From: Microterricola viridarii
GTDB lineage: Bacteria; Actinomycetota; Actinomycetes; Actinomycetales; Microbacteriaceae
Length of the DNA stretch: 64,000 bases
Direction of reading: 5' to 3'
NCBI RefSeq assembly: GCF_900104895.1
Contig: NZ_LT629742.1
Coordinates: 1,736,001 to 1,800,000 of the forward strand
Positions 1 to 7,559 of this stretch are shown here, in pieces. The number at the start of each line of letters is the position of its first letter. The first letter of the stretch is position 1. The translations under genes were made by a program, and so were the position numbers. The notes beneath the pieces were generated by a model that ran no database searches, was not told the origin of the DNA, and saw nothing but the letters and a program-made list of their open reading frames with translations.

Positions 1-51
1 CACCGCACCTCACAACAGACTCGGACGAGCCGCAAGGCGAAAGGACTCTCG

Positions 52-1140
52 ATGACGCACAAGCTCACGGTGGCGCTGCTCTTTGGGGGACGGTCAAGCG
101 AACATTCGATCAGCTGCGCCACGGCGGGCGGGGTGCTCTCGGCGATTGACCGCGAGCGCTTCACCGTCATCCCGATCGGCATGACGCGCGACGGGGCCTT
201 CACCCTGCAGCCAGACGACGCCGCCCTGTTCACCTTGAACCCGGCAGCCATGCCGCAGGTTGTCGACAACGGCACGCGCGTGCGCTGGCCGGAGAGCACG
301 GCGTCCCGCGAGCTGACGGTGACGGATGCCGACGGCACCAGCCGCTCGCTCGGCGCCGTCGACGTCGTCTTCCCGATCCTGCACGGCCCGTTCGGCGAGG
401 ACGGCACGGTGCAGGGCCTGCTCGAGCTGGCCGGGCTGCCGTTCGTCGGCTCCGGCGTGCTCGCCAGCGCGCTCGGCATGGACAAGCACTACACGAAGAC
501 CGTGCTGCGCCAGGCCGGCATCGCCGTCGCCCCGTGGCAGACGGTCAGCGCCCGCGACTGGGCGACGGATGTCGCCGGGGTCGAGGCCGCCGTTGCCGAG
601 CTCGGGCTGCCCGTCTTCATCAAGCCGGCCCGCGCCGGCTCCAGCGTCGGCGTGAGCAAGGTGACCTCGCTGGACCAGCTGGCCGGCGCCATGGCGGTTG
701 CCCTGGCCGAGGACGACAAGGTGCTTATCGAGGCCACGATCATCGGCCGCGAGGTCGAGATCGGGGTTCTGGGCGGACGCCCCGGGCAGGCGCCGCGGGC
801 ATCCGTTGCCGGCGAGGTCGTGGTCAGCGGCCGCGACTTCTACGACTTCGACGCCAAGTACATGGGTGCCGACGGCATCGAGCTGGTCTGCCCGGCCGTG
901 TTGAGCGAGGCCGAGCTGTCCGAGATGCGCGAGCTCGCCGTGCGCACCTTCGAGGCGATCGGCTGCGCGGGCCTGGCCCGGGTCGACTTCTTCCTGACCG
1001 CGGACGGCTTCGTCGTCAACGAGATCAACACGATGCCCGGGTTCACGCCGATCTCGATGTTCCCGACCTGCTGGCAGAACTCCGGGCTCAGCTACCCCGA
1101 GCTGATCGACGAGCTGATCGCGCTGGCCCTGGCGAGGTAG
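52..1140 (+). CDS. ddl: D-alanine--D-alanine ligase
   Basis: Makes the D-Ala-D-Ala dipeptide for peptidoglycan in the cytosol, ATP-dependent. The 362-aa length is normal for the DdlA/VanA-type branch. Family motifs are visible: HGPFGEDGTVQGLLE near residue 107, the ATP-grasp stretch FIKPARAGSSVGVSK near 195, and the metal-binding EINTMPGFTPISMFP near the C-terminus. The ATG start is preceded by AAGGA at a good distance. The gene normally sits downstream of gpsA in actinobacteria, which would lie just left of the window. A block of palindromic repeats follows its stop codon directly. Confidence 0.97.
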   Translation: MTHKLTVALLFGGRSSEHSISCATAGGVLSAIDRERFTVIPIGMTRDGAFTLQPDDAALFTLNPAAMPQVVDNGTRVRWPESTASRELTVTDADGTSRSLGAVDVVFPILHGPFGEDGTVQGLLELAGLPFVGSGVLASALGMDKHYTKTVLRQAGIAVAPWQTVSARDWATDVAGVEAAVAELGLPVFIKPARAGSSVGVSKVTSLDQLAGAMAVALAEDDKVLIEATIIGREVEIGVLGGRPGQAPRASVAGEVVVSGRDFYDFDAKYMGADGIELVCPAVLSEAELSEMRELAVRTFEAIGCAGLARVDFFLTADGFVVNEINTMPGFTPISMFPTCWQNSGLSYPELIDELIALALAR

Positions 1141-1213
1141 CGCCTCGCACGCTCCCTCTCCCGTTGGCTCGAGGGAGCGTGCGACCGAAGTCAACACCGT
1201 TGTGACCTCTCCC

Positions 1214-1333
1214 GTTGGCTCGAGGGAGCTTGCGACCGAAGCCAACACCGTCCGACCGCGGTTTCGGCGGATCCGCTCGCGGCTTCGGGTGCTGCGCTGC
1301 TCCTTCGTCGCGGCGCGGCCCCCTCGAGCCGGC
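1214..1333. repeat. MITE-like unit, copy 1
   Basis: A 120-bp unit opens with GTTGGCTCGAGGGAGC and closes with the near-inverted CCCCCTCGAGCCGGC. The body carries a GGATCCGC-type palindrome. A near-identical unit follows at 1345. No coding capacity is visible, so any mobility would have to be in trans (inference). Confidence 0.7.
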
Positions 1334-1344
1334 GTGCTTCTCCC

Positions 1345-1464
1345 GTTGGCTCGAGGGAGCTTGCGACCGAAGCCAACACCGTCGGACCTCGGTTTCGGCG
1401 GATCCGCTCGCGGCTTCGGGGGCTGCGCTGCTCCTTCGTCGCGGCGCGGCCCCCTCGAGCCGAC
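1345..1464. repeat. MITE-like unit, copy 2
   Basis: Same 120-bp architecture as the unit at 1214: core at the left, inverted core remnant CCCCTCGAGCCGAC at the right. Only a few substitutions separate the two copies, which suggests recent duplication or gene conversion. Confidence 0.7.
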
Positions 1465-1664
1465 GTGCTTTCTCCCGTTGGCTCGAGGGAGCGCCAGCGA
1501 CCGAAGCCAACACCGTCGTGACCTCTCCCGTTGGCTCGAGGGAGCGCCAGCGACCGAAGCCAACACCGCCGGGACAGCAGCTCACAGCCCGGCGTTGCGT
1601 GGGGGTTTTCCACAACCCGAATCGGCATCCGCCTGCGCCGTTCGCCGACGCGCACGATGGGAAC

Positions 1665-1967
1665 ATGCCCTACATGTACATGCTTCGCTGCGTCGACGGC
1701 ACGCTCTACACGGGGAGCACCTGGGGCCTCGACGGCCGCCTGGTGCAGCATCAGTCTGGTTCCGGCGCCAAGTACACGGCGCGGCGGTTGCCGGTGCGCC
1801 TCGTCTACTACGAGGAGTTCGACAGCATCGCGGCCGCGTTCGCCCGCGAACACACCGTGCAGGGCTGGCTGCGCCGTCGCAAGGATGCGCTGATCGCGGG
1901 AGGCCCGGGCATGCGCGTGCGGGAGGACGGCGTGCACGAGCCCGCGCGTTGGGCCGCTGAGGGCTAG
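1665..1967 (+). CDS. GIY-YIG nuclease family protein (UPF0213-like)
   Basis: A 100-aa single-domain GIY-YIG protein. The GIY strand is represented by YMYMLRC at the N-terminus and the YIG element by LYTGST near residue 15. The conserved Arg/His/Glu region follows ([23 protein letters not shown]). Family members are small, mostly uncharacterised endonuclease-like proteins. I chose the ATG at 1665 because the domain begins there. The open frame continues upstream only as repeat translation. The ribosome binding site is weak. The gene sits between two blocks of the same palindromic repeat, the oddest feature of its context. Confidence 0.85.
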   Translation: MPYMYMLRCVDGTLYTGSTWGLDGRLVQHQSGSGAKYTARRLPVRLVYYEEFDSIAAAFAREHTVQGWLRRRKDALIAGGPGMRVREDGVHEPARWAAEG

Positions 1968-1978
1968 CGCGGTCTGGT

Positions 1979-2324
1979 TGACTCCGCGGCTTCGGGGGCT
2001 GCGCTGCTCCTTCGTCGCGGCGCGGCCCCTCGAACCGACGTGGGGAGAGAGCGGCGCGGCCCCCTCGAGCCGACGTGGAGAGGGAGCGGCGCGGCCGCCC
2101 TGGCCGACGTGACCTCTCCCGTTGGCTCGAGGGAGCGCCAGCGACCGAAACCAACACCGTCGGACCGCGGTTTCGGCGGATCCGCTCGCGGCTTCGGGTG
2201 CTGCGCTGCTCCTGCGTCGCGGCGCGGCCCCCTCGAGCCGACGTGGAGAGGGAGCGGCGCGGCCGCTCTGCCCGATGTGATTTCTCCCGTTGGCTCGAGG
2301 GAGCGCCAGCGACCGAAGCCAACG
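1979..2324. repeat. Palindromic/MITE-like repeat block, right of the GIY-YIG gene
   Basis: This block contains the same family as the block at 1157: partial bodies (GCGGCTTCGGGGGCTGCGCT at about 1986), two short direct repeats of GGAGAGGGAGCGGCGCGGCC (about 2077 and 2245, with a degenerate copy at about 2043), and cores at about 2114-2160 and 2283-2324. It fills the whole 1968-2340 interval. No gene is seen in it. Confidence 0.88.
2121..2242. repeat. MITE-like unit, copy 3
   Basis: A 122-bp unit like those at 1214 and 1345. It is two bases longer because the core reads GCGCCAGCGACC instead of GCTTGCGACC. The right-hand inverted core remnant is CCCCTCGAGCCGAC. Confidence 0.65.
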
Positions 2325-2340
2325 ACGCGAGCGGGAATTG

Positions 2341-2826
2341 CTACCCGGCGGGGAGCACGTCGGTGACGTCGACGCAGGCGTTCTCGGCGGGGATCACCGA
2401 GATCGCGCCCTCCAGGTCGATGAGGGCGCTGGCGGAGGCCTTGTCGTAGTCGACGATGACCTCCGTCGCCGGGGTGCGTCCGTACGTCACAAAGCGGAAG
2501 ATCGGCTTGTTGCTGTCGTCCACGATCCAGTCGATGCCGCCGACGGCGACGCACTGCTGCGTTGTCGGCCCGGGCACCTCGACGCCGCAGCGCAGCAGGA
2601 TCGTGGCCGGGTCGCCCCAGGCGCCAGTGCCCTGCGCGTTGGTCTCGCGCAGCTTCTGCTCGCCGAGCGCCTCGGGCAGTCGCACCACGATCTCGGCGCA
2701 GCCGGGGTTCGTGGCGTCGTCGGCGGGTTCCAGCGCAACGGCGGCGGCACAGCCGGCGAGTGTTGCGGTGATGAGCAGCGCCGTGCCGAGGGCGGCCAGC
2801 GGGCGGGTCAGAGTACGGGAGAGCAT
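2341..2826 (-). CDS. DUF3515 family lipoprotein
   Basis: A 161-aa protein of unknown function, conserved in actinobacteria beside thiL and ddl. The N-terminus is a lipoprotein signal peptide with a hydrophobic stretch (about residues 10-22) and lipobox TLAGC, so it should be anchored outside the cytoplasmic membrane. Cysteines at about 43, 80, 92 and 151 may form disulphides (inference). The ATG has a good GAGGAG site six bases upstream. It is divergent from thiL with only 24 bp between the two start codons, so the promoters must overlap each other or the genes. Confidence 0.85.
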   Translation of the reverse strand: MLSRTLTRPLAALGTALLITATLAGCAAAVALEPADDATNPGCAEIVVRLPEALGEQKLRETNAQGTGAWGDPATILLRCGVEVPGPTTQQCVAVGGIDWIVDDSNKPIFRFVTYGRTPATEVIVDYDKASASALIDLEGAISVIPAENACVDVTDVLPAG

Positions 2827-2850
2827 CGCTCCTCAGGCTACCTTGAGAGT

Positions 2851-3933
2851 ATGACGCGCGCTGAATCGACCCCCGCCGGAGCTGACCCCGCACAGGCCGA
2901 CCCCGCTCAGCCCAGCCCCGCACAGGCCGACCCCGCAGACCCGACACTGGCCGAGCTCAGCGAGATCGCGGTGCTGCAGCGCATCTTCCCGCGCCTGCCC
3001 GAGTCGGACGCCACCCTGCTCGGCCCCGGCGACGACGCCGCCGTCCTCGCGGCGCCGGACGGCCGCTTCGTCGTCACCACCGACATGATGATCCACGGCC
3101 CGGACTTCCGCCTGGCCTGGTCGCGCCCAGCGGACCTCGGCTGGAAGGCCGCCGCCACCAACCTCTCCGACGTCGCCGCGATGGGTGCCCGCCCGACCGC
3201 GCTCGTCGTGGCGATCGCCGCCCCGCAGCACCTGCCGGTCAGCGTGCTCGAGGGCATCAGCGACGGCCTGCGCGAGGCCTGCGCCGCCCTCGCCCCCGGC
3301 TGCGGCGTCGTCGGCGGCGACCTCTCCGCCTCCGACACTCTGACGCTGGCCGTCACCGCCTTCGGCGACCTGGAGGGCCGCGCCCCCGTGCTCCGCTCCG
3401 GCGCACGGCCCGGCGACACCGTCGCCGTCGCCGAGGGCGGCAACACGCTCGGCGAGGCCGGCCGCGGCCTGGCACTGCTGTTCACCCGCGCCATCGACGC
3501 GGAGGGGGCCCCGGATGCCGCCGCTGCCGACGCCCTCCGCACCGCGTACCCGCGCCTGCTGGGCGCCCAGCTGCGCCCGTCGCCGCCGATCCCCGCCGGG
3601 GCGGCCGCCGCGGCATCCGGGGCCACCGCCATGCTCGACGTCTCGGACGGCCTCGCCCTCGACGCCACCCGCATCGCCCGCGCCAGCGGCGTGCTGATCG
3701 ACTTCGAATCCGCGGCGCTCGGCGAGCACCCGGAGAGCGCGCTCGGCGGGGGAGAGGACCACTCCCTGCTGGCCTGCTTCCCGGCAGGTGCGGTGCTGCC
3801 CGCCGGGTTCCGGCCGGTCGGGCGCGTGCTCAAGCTGCCGGCGGGGGAGCCGGCCGGCATCACCGTGGACGGCGCGCCGCACCTGCCCGGCGGCTGGGAC
3901 CCGTACCGCGGCTGGGACGGCCACGCCGGCTGA
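2851..3933 (+). CDS. thiL: Thiamine-monophosphate kinase
   Basis: Phosphorylates thiamine monophosphate to the diphosphate cofactor, the last step of thiamine synthesis. The PurM/ThiL-type N-terminal domain shows GPGDDAAV (residues 58-65), TTDMMIHG, the NLSDVAAMGA block and GGDLSASD. The C-terminal domain has MLDVSDGLALD and GGGEDHSLL. At 360 aa it is slightly long because of a low-complexity N-terminal tail of ADPAQ/SPAQ repeats before the fold (residues 11-31). The ATG at 2851 has only a weak GAGAG upstream. The stop codon abuts the stop of the convergent channel gene. Confidence 0.95.
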   Translation: MTRAESTPAGADPAQADPAQPSPAQADPADPTLAELSEIAVLQRIFPRLPESDATLLGPGDDAAVLAAPDGRFVVTTDMMIHGPDFRLAWSRPADLGWKAAATNLSDVAAMGARPTALVVAIAAPQHLPVSVLEGISDGLREACAALAPGCGVVGGDLSASDTLTLAVTAFGDLEGRAPVLRSGARPGDTVAVAEGGNTLGEAGRGLALLFTRAIDAEGAPDAAAADALRTAYPRLLGAQLRPSPPIPAGAAAAASGATAMLDVSDGLALDATRIARASGVLIDFESAALGEHPESALGGGEDHSLLACFPAGAVLPAGFRPVGRVLKLPAGEPAGITVDGAPHLPGGWDPYRGWDGHAG

Positions 3934-4665
3934 CTAGTCCTCTTCCTCGTCTCGCTGCCGCGGCTTGGGCTTGCGGGGGGCCACAGCGCCCGGGTCGCGC
4001 GTGGTGATGCGCTCGGAGAGGTAGGAGACGATGAGCGCGCTGGCCGTGCCGATGATCACGACGCCGCCGGCCATCAGCATGACGGCCAGGGTGCGGCCGA
4101 ACGGGGTGATCGGCACGTAGTCGCCGTAGCCGACCGTCGCCAGCGTCACGAAGGCCCACCAGATCGCCTCGCCGAACGTCACGATCGTCGCGCCGGGCGC
4201 GTTCCGCTCCACCTGCAGCACCGTGATCGCGATGACGTACACGTACATGCCGGCGTAGGCGGCGGCCACGGCGAGCACGCGGGAGCGCAAGGCGTTGCCG
4301 CCGTTGCCCATGAAGCCGGGCGTCGAGTCCAGGTGTCGCAGCAGCGAGAACGGGCGCAGGATCGGCAGCAGGGCCGCCCAGAATTCGACTTTGTACGTGC
4401 GGACGTAGGCGGCGCGCCGATGCGGCGCCGTCAGGATCAGCCGCACGACCGGGTCGATGATGAAGGCCAGCCAGGCCGCGCCCAGCACCACGACGATGAG
4501 GATCTGCTCGTCCCGCGTCCAGCTCGGCCGGATCGTCACCAGGCTGTACGCCACGAGGAACCCGATCGAGAGCAGGATCAACGGCCAGCGCGTCGCCCGC
4601 TCCCAACGGCCCCGCACCTCCTCCCGGTGTAGAGCGGATGCCGACAGCGGGCGCTCCTGGCTCAT
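3934..4665 (-). CDS. Voltage-gated-type potassium channel protein
   Basis: A 243-aa ion channel of the 2TM-pore superfamily with extra N-terminal helices. The K+ selectivity filter is clear: TLATVGYGDYVP, preceded by the pore helix EAIWWAFV and followed by the inner helix VMLMAGGVVIIGTASALIVSYL. Upstream are about four hydrophobic segments, including an S4-like stretch with a few arginines (ILRPFSLLRHL, RSR). The C-terminus is a charged tail with no RCK domain. The start at 4665 overlaps the stop of the HerA-like gene by four bases (ATGA), so the two are probably co-transcribed and translationally coupled. Confidence 0.88.
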   Translation of the reverse strand: MSQERPLSASALHREEVRGRWERATRWPLILLSIGFLVAYSLVTIRPSWTRDEQILIVVVLGAAWLAFIIDPVVRLILTAPHRRAAYVRTYKVEFWAALLPILRPFSLLRHLDSTPGFMGNGGNALRSRVLAVAAAYAGMYVYVIAITVLQVERNAPGATIVTFGEAIWWAFVTLATVGYGDYVPITPFGRTLAVMLMAGGVVIIGTASALIVSYLSERITTRDPGAVAPRKPKPRQRDEEED

Positions 4666-6101
4666 CGCGGGCGCGCGCCCTCCGCCCGCAGCGGCACGCG
4701 CACGTCGACCCCGCCCTCGACGGTGAGCCGGGTGCGCATCGAGGCCAACGTCGGCGCCGGCACGAAGCCGCCGGCGAAGAACGCCTCGCCCTGCCGGAAC
4801 CCGGTCGTCCGCGCCAGCATGGCCGCCGGCGCGAAGCCGAACCGCACGGCGAGCTCGGTGAGGTCGGCCGGGGAGCTCATCCGCATCACGGCGACGTTGT
4901 CGCACTGGGAGAGGATTCCGGAGGCCACCTTCGACGGGCGCTGGGTCGAGAGCAACAGCCACAGCCCGAACTTGCGCCCCTCCGCGGCGATCTGGGTGAT
5001 CCGCTCCCGCACGGCGACCTCGAGCGGCCCGTCGTTCTCCGGCGAGCACAGATTGTGCGCCTCGTCGATGACGATGAGGATGGGCCGGCGCTCTTCCCGC
5101 CGCTCCCAGAGCTCATCGAGCACGGCGAGGGCGACGACCAGGTACTCGTCGGGGTGGTTGAAGCCGCCGAGGTCCAGCACCGTGGCGTCCGGCCGCTCCC
5201 GGATGATGTCGGTCACGGCCGGTCGGTCGCCCGCCCACAGCTCCCAGTCGATCAGCCGGAGGTTGTCGATCCGGGCCGCCAACGTGCGGGCGGCCGGGCT
5301 CTCGCTCCGCAGCAGCCGCGGGATGATCTCCTCCGGGCTGCGGCTGCCGATGGTGCGCTCGAAGTGCAGCAGCTCGTTGTACTCTGCGCGGTCGGCCAGC
5401 GGGTCCAGGCGCAGCACCGCCGCCTTGGACGGCATGGACAGCTCGGTGAAGCGCACCAGCAGCGGGTCGGCGGAGTCTCCGGCCGGGCGCAGCACGCGGA
5501 TGTCGCGGCTCTGCAGCAGCGCGGCCTCCTCAGCCGACTCCGCCTCCTCGCCGTGGGCGCTCAGCTCACCGAGCCGCACGAAGTCGGCGTTGGGGTCGAA
5601 GATCACCATCGGCAGCCGGGTGCGCACGAGCAGCTGCTCGATGAGCACGCCCAGCGCGTAGCTCTTGCCCGAGCCGCTCTGCCCGCACCAGAAGGTGTGC
5701 CGGTTGAAGCGCTGCGGGATGAGGCGGGCGGTGACGGCATCCGCTCCGAGCACGGAGCCGACGTTGAGCGTGGCCCCGGCGGTCGCATAGACCAGCTCGA
5801 TCATCGACGGCTCCGCGGTGACGACCTCGGCGGAGCCGAACGGGAAGGTGCCGCGTGCGTCGAGGCCGGACTCGCCGATTGCGCCGAGCAGCGCGCCCTC
5901 GCCGCTGACGGTGCCGCCGGGTTCGGCGGTCACGGCGTCGACCTGGCCCAGCTGTCTGCGGCCGTCAGGGCTGAGCAGGGTGACGAACTGGCCGTGGTCG
6001 GCCGCGCCGCTCACGACGGCCCCGAACGTGAATCGGCGGCCGTCGAGCGACAGCGCGTACGAGGTGTCCGCTGCGGGAAGTTCTACCTGGCTGCTCTTCA
6101 C
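4662..6101 (-). CDS. HerA-like ATPase (DUF87 / helicase-type ATP-binding protein)
   Basis: A 479-aa P-loop ATPase of the HerA/FtsK superfamily. An N-terminal beta-barrel-like HAS region (LSLDGRRFTFGAVV...) precedes Walker A GQSGSGKS at about residue 138. Walker B is ILIVIDEAHN at about 350, followed by the sensor-like LLLSTQRPSKV and SQCDNVAVMR. HerA proteins act as hexameric DNA-pumping motors, usually with a NurA nuclease; no nurA is visible here. The partner instead is the overlapping K+ channel gene. The exact role is unknown. Confidence 0.85.
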   Translation of the reverse strand: MKSSQVELPAADTSYALSLDGRRFTFGAVVSGAADHGQFVTLLSPDGRRQLGQVDAVTAEPGGTVSGEGALLGAIGESGLDARGTFPFGSAEVVTAEPSMIELVYATAGATLNVGSVLGADAVTARLIPQRFNRHTFWCGQSGSGKSYALGVLIEQLLVRTRLPMVIFDPNADFVRLGELSAHGEEAESAEEAALLQSRDIRVLRPAGDSADPLLVRFTELSMPSKAAVLRLDPLADRAEYNELLHFERTIGSRSPEEIIPRLLRSESPAARTLAARIDNLRLIDWELWAGDRPAVTDIIRERPDATVLDLGGFNHPDEYLVVALAVLDELWERREERRPILIVIDEAHNLCSPENDGPLEVAVRERITQIAAEGRKFGLWLLLSTQRPSKVASGILSQCDNVAVMRMSSPADLTELAVRFGFAPAAMLARTTGFRQGEAFFAGGFVPAPTLASMRTRLTVEGGVDVRVPLRAEGARPR

Positions 6102-6154
6102 GCACAGAGTCTTGCATAGCGCTCACGCCGAGGGGAAGAGCCGCCGGGGGCCGC

Positions 6155-6727
6155 TCAGCGCGCGCTGGGCGCGGCCCACCACAGCGTGGTGTCGCCGTAG
6201 TCCTTGCGGCGGTCCAGCTCCAGCCCGTCCGGCCAGATCGGCTCCGGTGAGCGGGAGCTGCGCTCCACCATGACGACGGCGTCCTCGTGCAGCTTCGGCG
6301 CGAGGGTGAGCAGGTTCTGGGCGAGCTCTGCGTCACCGAGCTCGTACGGCGGGTCGATGAAGACGAGGTCGAAGCCGGCATCCGTGCCGTCGAGGAAGGA
6401 CTGCACGCTCTGGCCGGAGACGGTGATCTGCGGGGCGCTGCGCGTGGGCGCCGCACGCGTGACGGCGGTGGCGTTGGCCCGGCACAGCGCGGCCGCCTGC
6501 GGGTTCTTCTCGACCAGCGTGACGATGCGGGCGCCGCGGCTGGCCGCCTCCAAACCGAGGGAGCCGGAGCCTGCGTAGAGGTCGAGCACTCGCAGCCCGG
6601 CGATGGCGTCGCGGGCCTCGAGCGCCGAGAAGATGGCCTCGCGCACCCGGTCGCTGGTGGGGCGGGTGCCCTGCTTGGGGACCTTCAGGGTGAGCGAGCC
6701 GGCGAAACCGGAAACGATTCGTGTCAT
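6155..6727 (-). CDS. rsmD: 16S rRNA (guanine(966)-N(2))-methyltransferase
   Basis: Methylates G966 of 16S rRNA using S-adenosylmethionine. The 190-aa protein shows the SAM-binding loop DLYAGSGSLGLEA (residues 49-61) and the N2-methyltransferase active-site tetrad DPPY (125-128). The start fits the family, whose members begin with a short R-I-I/V-G/S-G block (MTRIVSGFAG). In many actinobacteria it lies next to recG and coaD, as here, although it is transcribed in the opposite direction. Confidence 0.95.
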   Translation of the reverse strand: MTRIVSGFAGSLTLKVPKQGTRPTSDRVREAIFSALEARDAIAGLRVLDLYAGSGSLGLEAASRGARIVTLVEKNPQAAALCRANATAVTRAAPTRSAPQITVSGQSVQSFLDGTDAGFDLVFIDPPYELGDAELAQNLLTLAPKLHEDAVVMVERSSRSPEPIWPDGLELDRRKDYGDTTLWWAAPSAR

Positions 6728-6779
6728 TGTGCTTCGAGCCTAGCCCGCAGACGGGGGCCAACTCTGTGAAGATAGGTGT

Positions 6780-7559
6780 GTGTCAGATCTCAACTTGTCA
6801 CCGAAGACCATTGACCAGACGGTGCTCGACCAGCTGTGGAACTTCGCCGATCCGCAGCTCTCGGCTGAGCGGTTCCGGCGTGCCAGCGACGATCCCGAGT
6901 ACAGCGACGAGGCGAGGTCAGAGCTTGCGACCCAGCTCGCGCGTGCCCTCGGCCTGGCCGGCCAGTACGACGACGGCGACGCGGTGCTGAACGCGATCGA
7001 CAGCGACAGCCCGATCGTGGCCGCGCGCATCGCCTTGGAGCGGGGGCGGCTGCGGGTCGCGGAGGGCGTCCCGGAGGAGGCCGTCCCGCTGTTCACGAAG
7101 GCCGCCCGTGACGCGGCGGCCGGCGGCGTGACCTTCCTGGTGCTCGATGCCGTGCACATGCTGGCGCTGACGGATGCCGGCCACGAAGAGGAGTGGGCCG
7201 CCGACGGGCTCGAGCTCCTGGCCACGGCCACCCAGGCGCGCACCCAGCGCTGGGGGGTGGCGCTGAACAACAACCTGGCCTGGTACCTGCACGACAACGG
7301 GCGACCGGAGGAGGCGCTGCCCTACTTCGAGCGTGCGCTGGACTTCGCGACGTCGGTCGGCACCGCCGACCAGCGCTTCCTCGCCCGCTGGGCGATCGCG
7401 CGCTGCCTGCGCTCCCTCGGGCGCACCGGGGAGGCGCTGGAGCTGCAGCGCGTGTTGGCCGTGCAACGACCGGACGACCCCTACGTCGCCGCCGAGATCG
7501 CCGTGTTGCTCGCGCCGCCGGAGGACGTGTCGGAGCAAGCGCCTACGATCGAAGAATGA
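6780..7559 (+). CDS. TPR-repeat protein of unknown function
   Basis: A 259-aa soluble all-helical protein. Residues 85-215 contain degenerate tetratricopeptide repeats (for example [20 protein letters not shown] and [20 protein letters not shown]), which usually mediate protein contacts. The start is GTG at 6780, divergent from rsmD. The stop overlaps the recG start (ATGA), so it probably forms an operon with recG. No catalytic motif is seen. It could be an adaptor for the replication/repair genes downstream, but that is inference from position only. Confidence 0.82.
   Translation: MSDLNLSPKTIDQTVLDQLWNFADPQLSAERFRRASDDPEYSDEARSELATQLARALGLAGQYDDGDAVLNAIDSDSPIVAARIALERGRLRVAEGVPEEAVPLFTKAARDAAAGGVTFLVLDAVHMLALTDAGHEEEWAADGLELLATATQARTQRWGVALNNNLAWYLHDNGRPEEALPYFERALDFATSVGTADQRFLARWAIARCLRSLGRTGEALELQRVLAVQRPDDPYVAAEIAVLLAPPEDVSEQAPTIEE

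Larger units (their letters stand above)
1157..1568. repeat. Palindromic/MITE-like repeat block, left of the GIY-YIG gene
   Basis: Five copies of a core that starts CTCCCGTTGGCTCGAGGGAG and ends in AGCCAACACCGT lie at about 1157-1200, 1207-1251, 1339-1381, 1471-1513 and 1523-1568. GTTGGCT and AGCCAAC form a 7-bp inverted repeat in each core (AGTCAAC in the first). Between some cores lies an ~80-bp G/C-rich body that ends in an inverted copy of the core start (CCCCTCGAGCCGAC). No gene is supported here. Reading frames across it are repeat translations. Confidence 0.9.

Noticed and set aside
94-1566. Minus-strand frame of 490 codons across ddl and the repeat block
   Set aside because: It is composed of ddl antisense plus translated repeats (SLEPTGE-type peptides); not a gene.
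1202-1960. Plus-strand frames extending the GIY-YIG gene upstream
   Set aside because: The extra N-terminal residues are only translated palindromic repeats; the domain starts at 1665.
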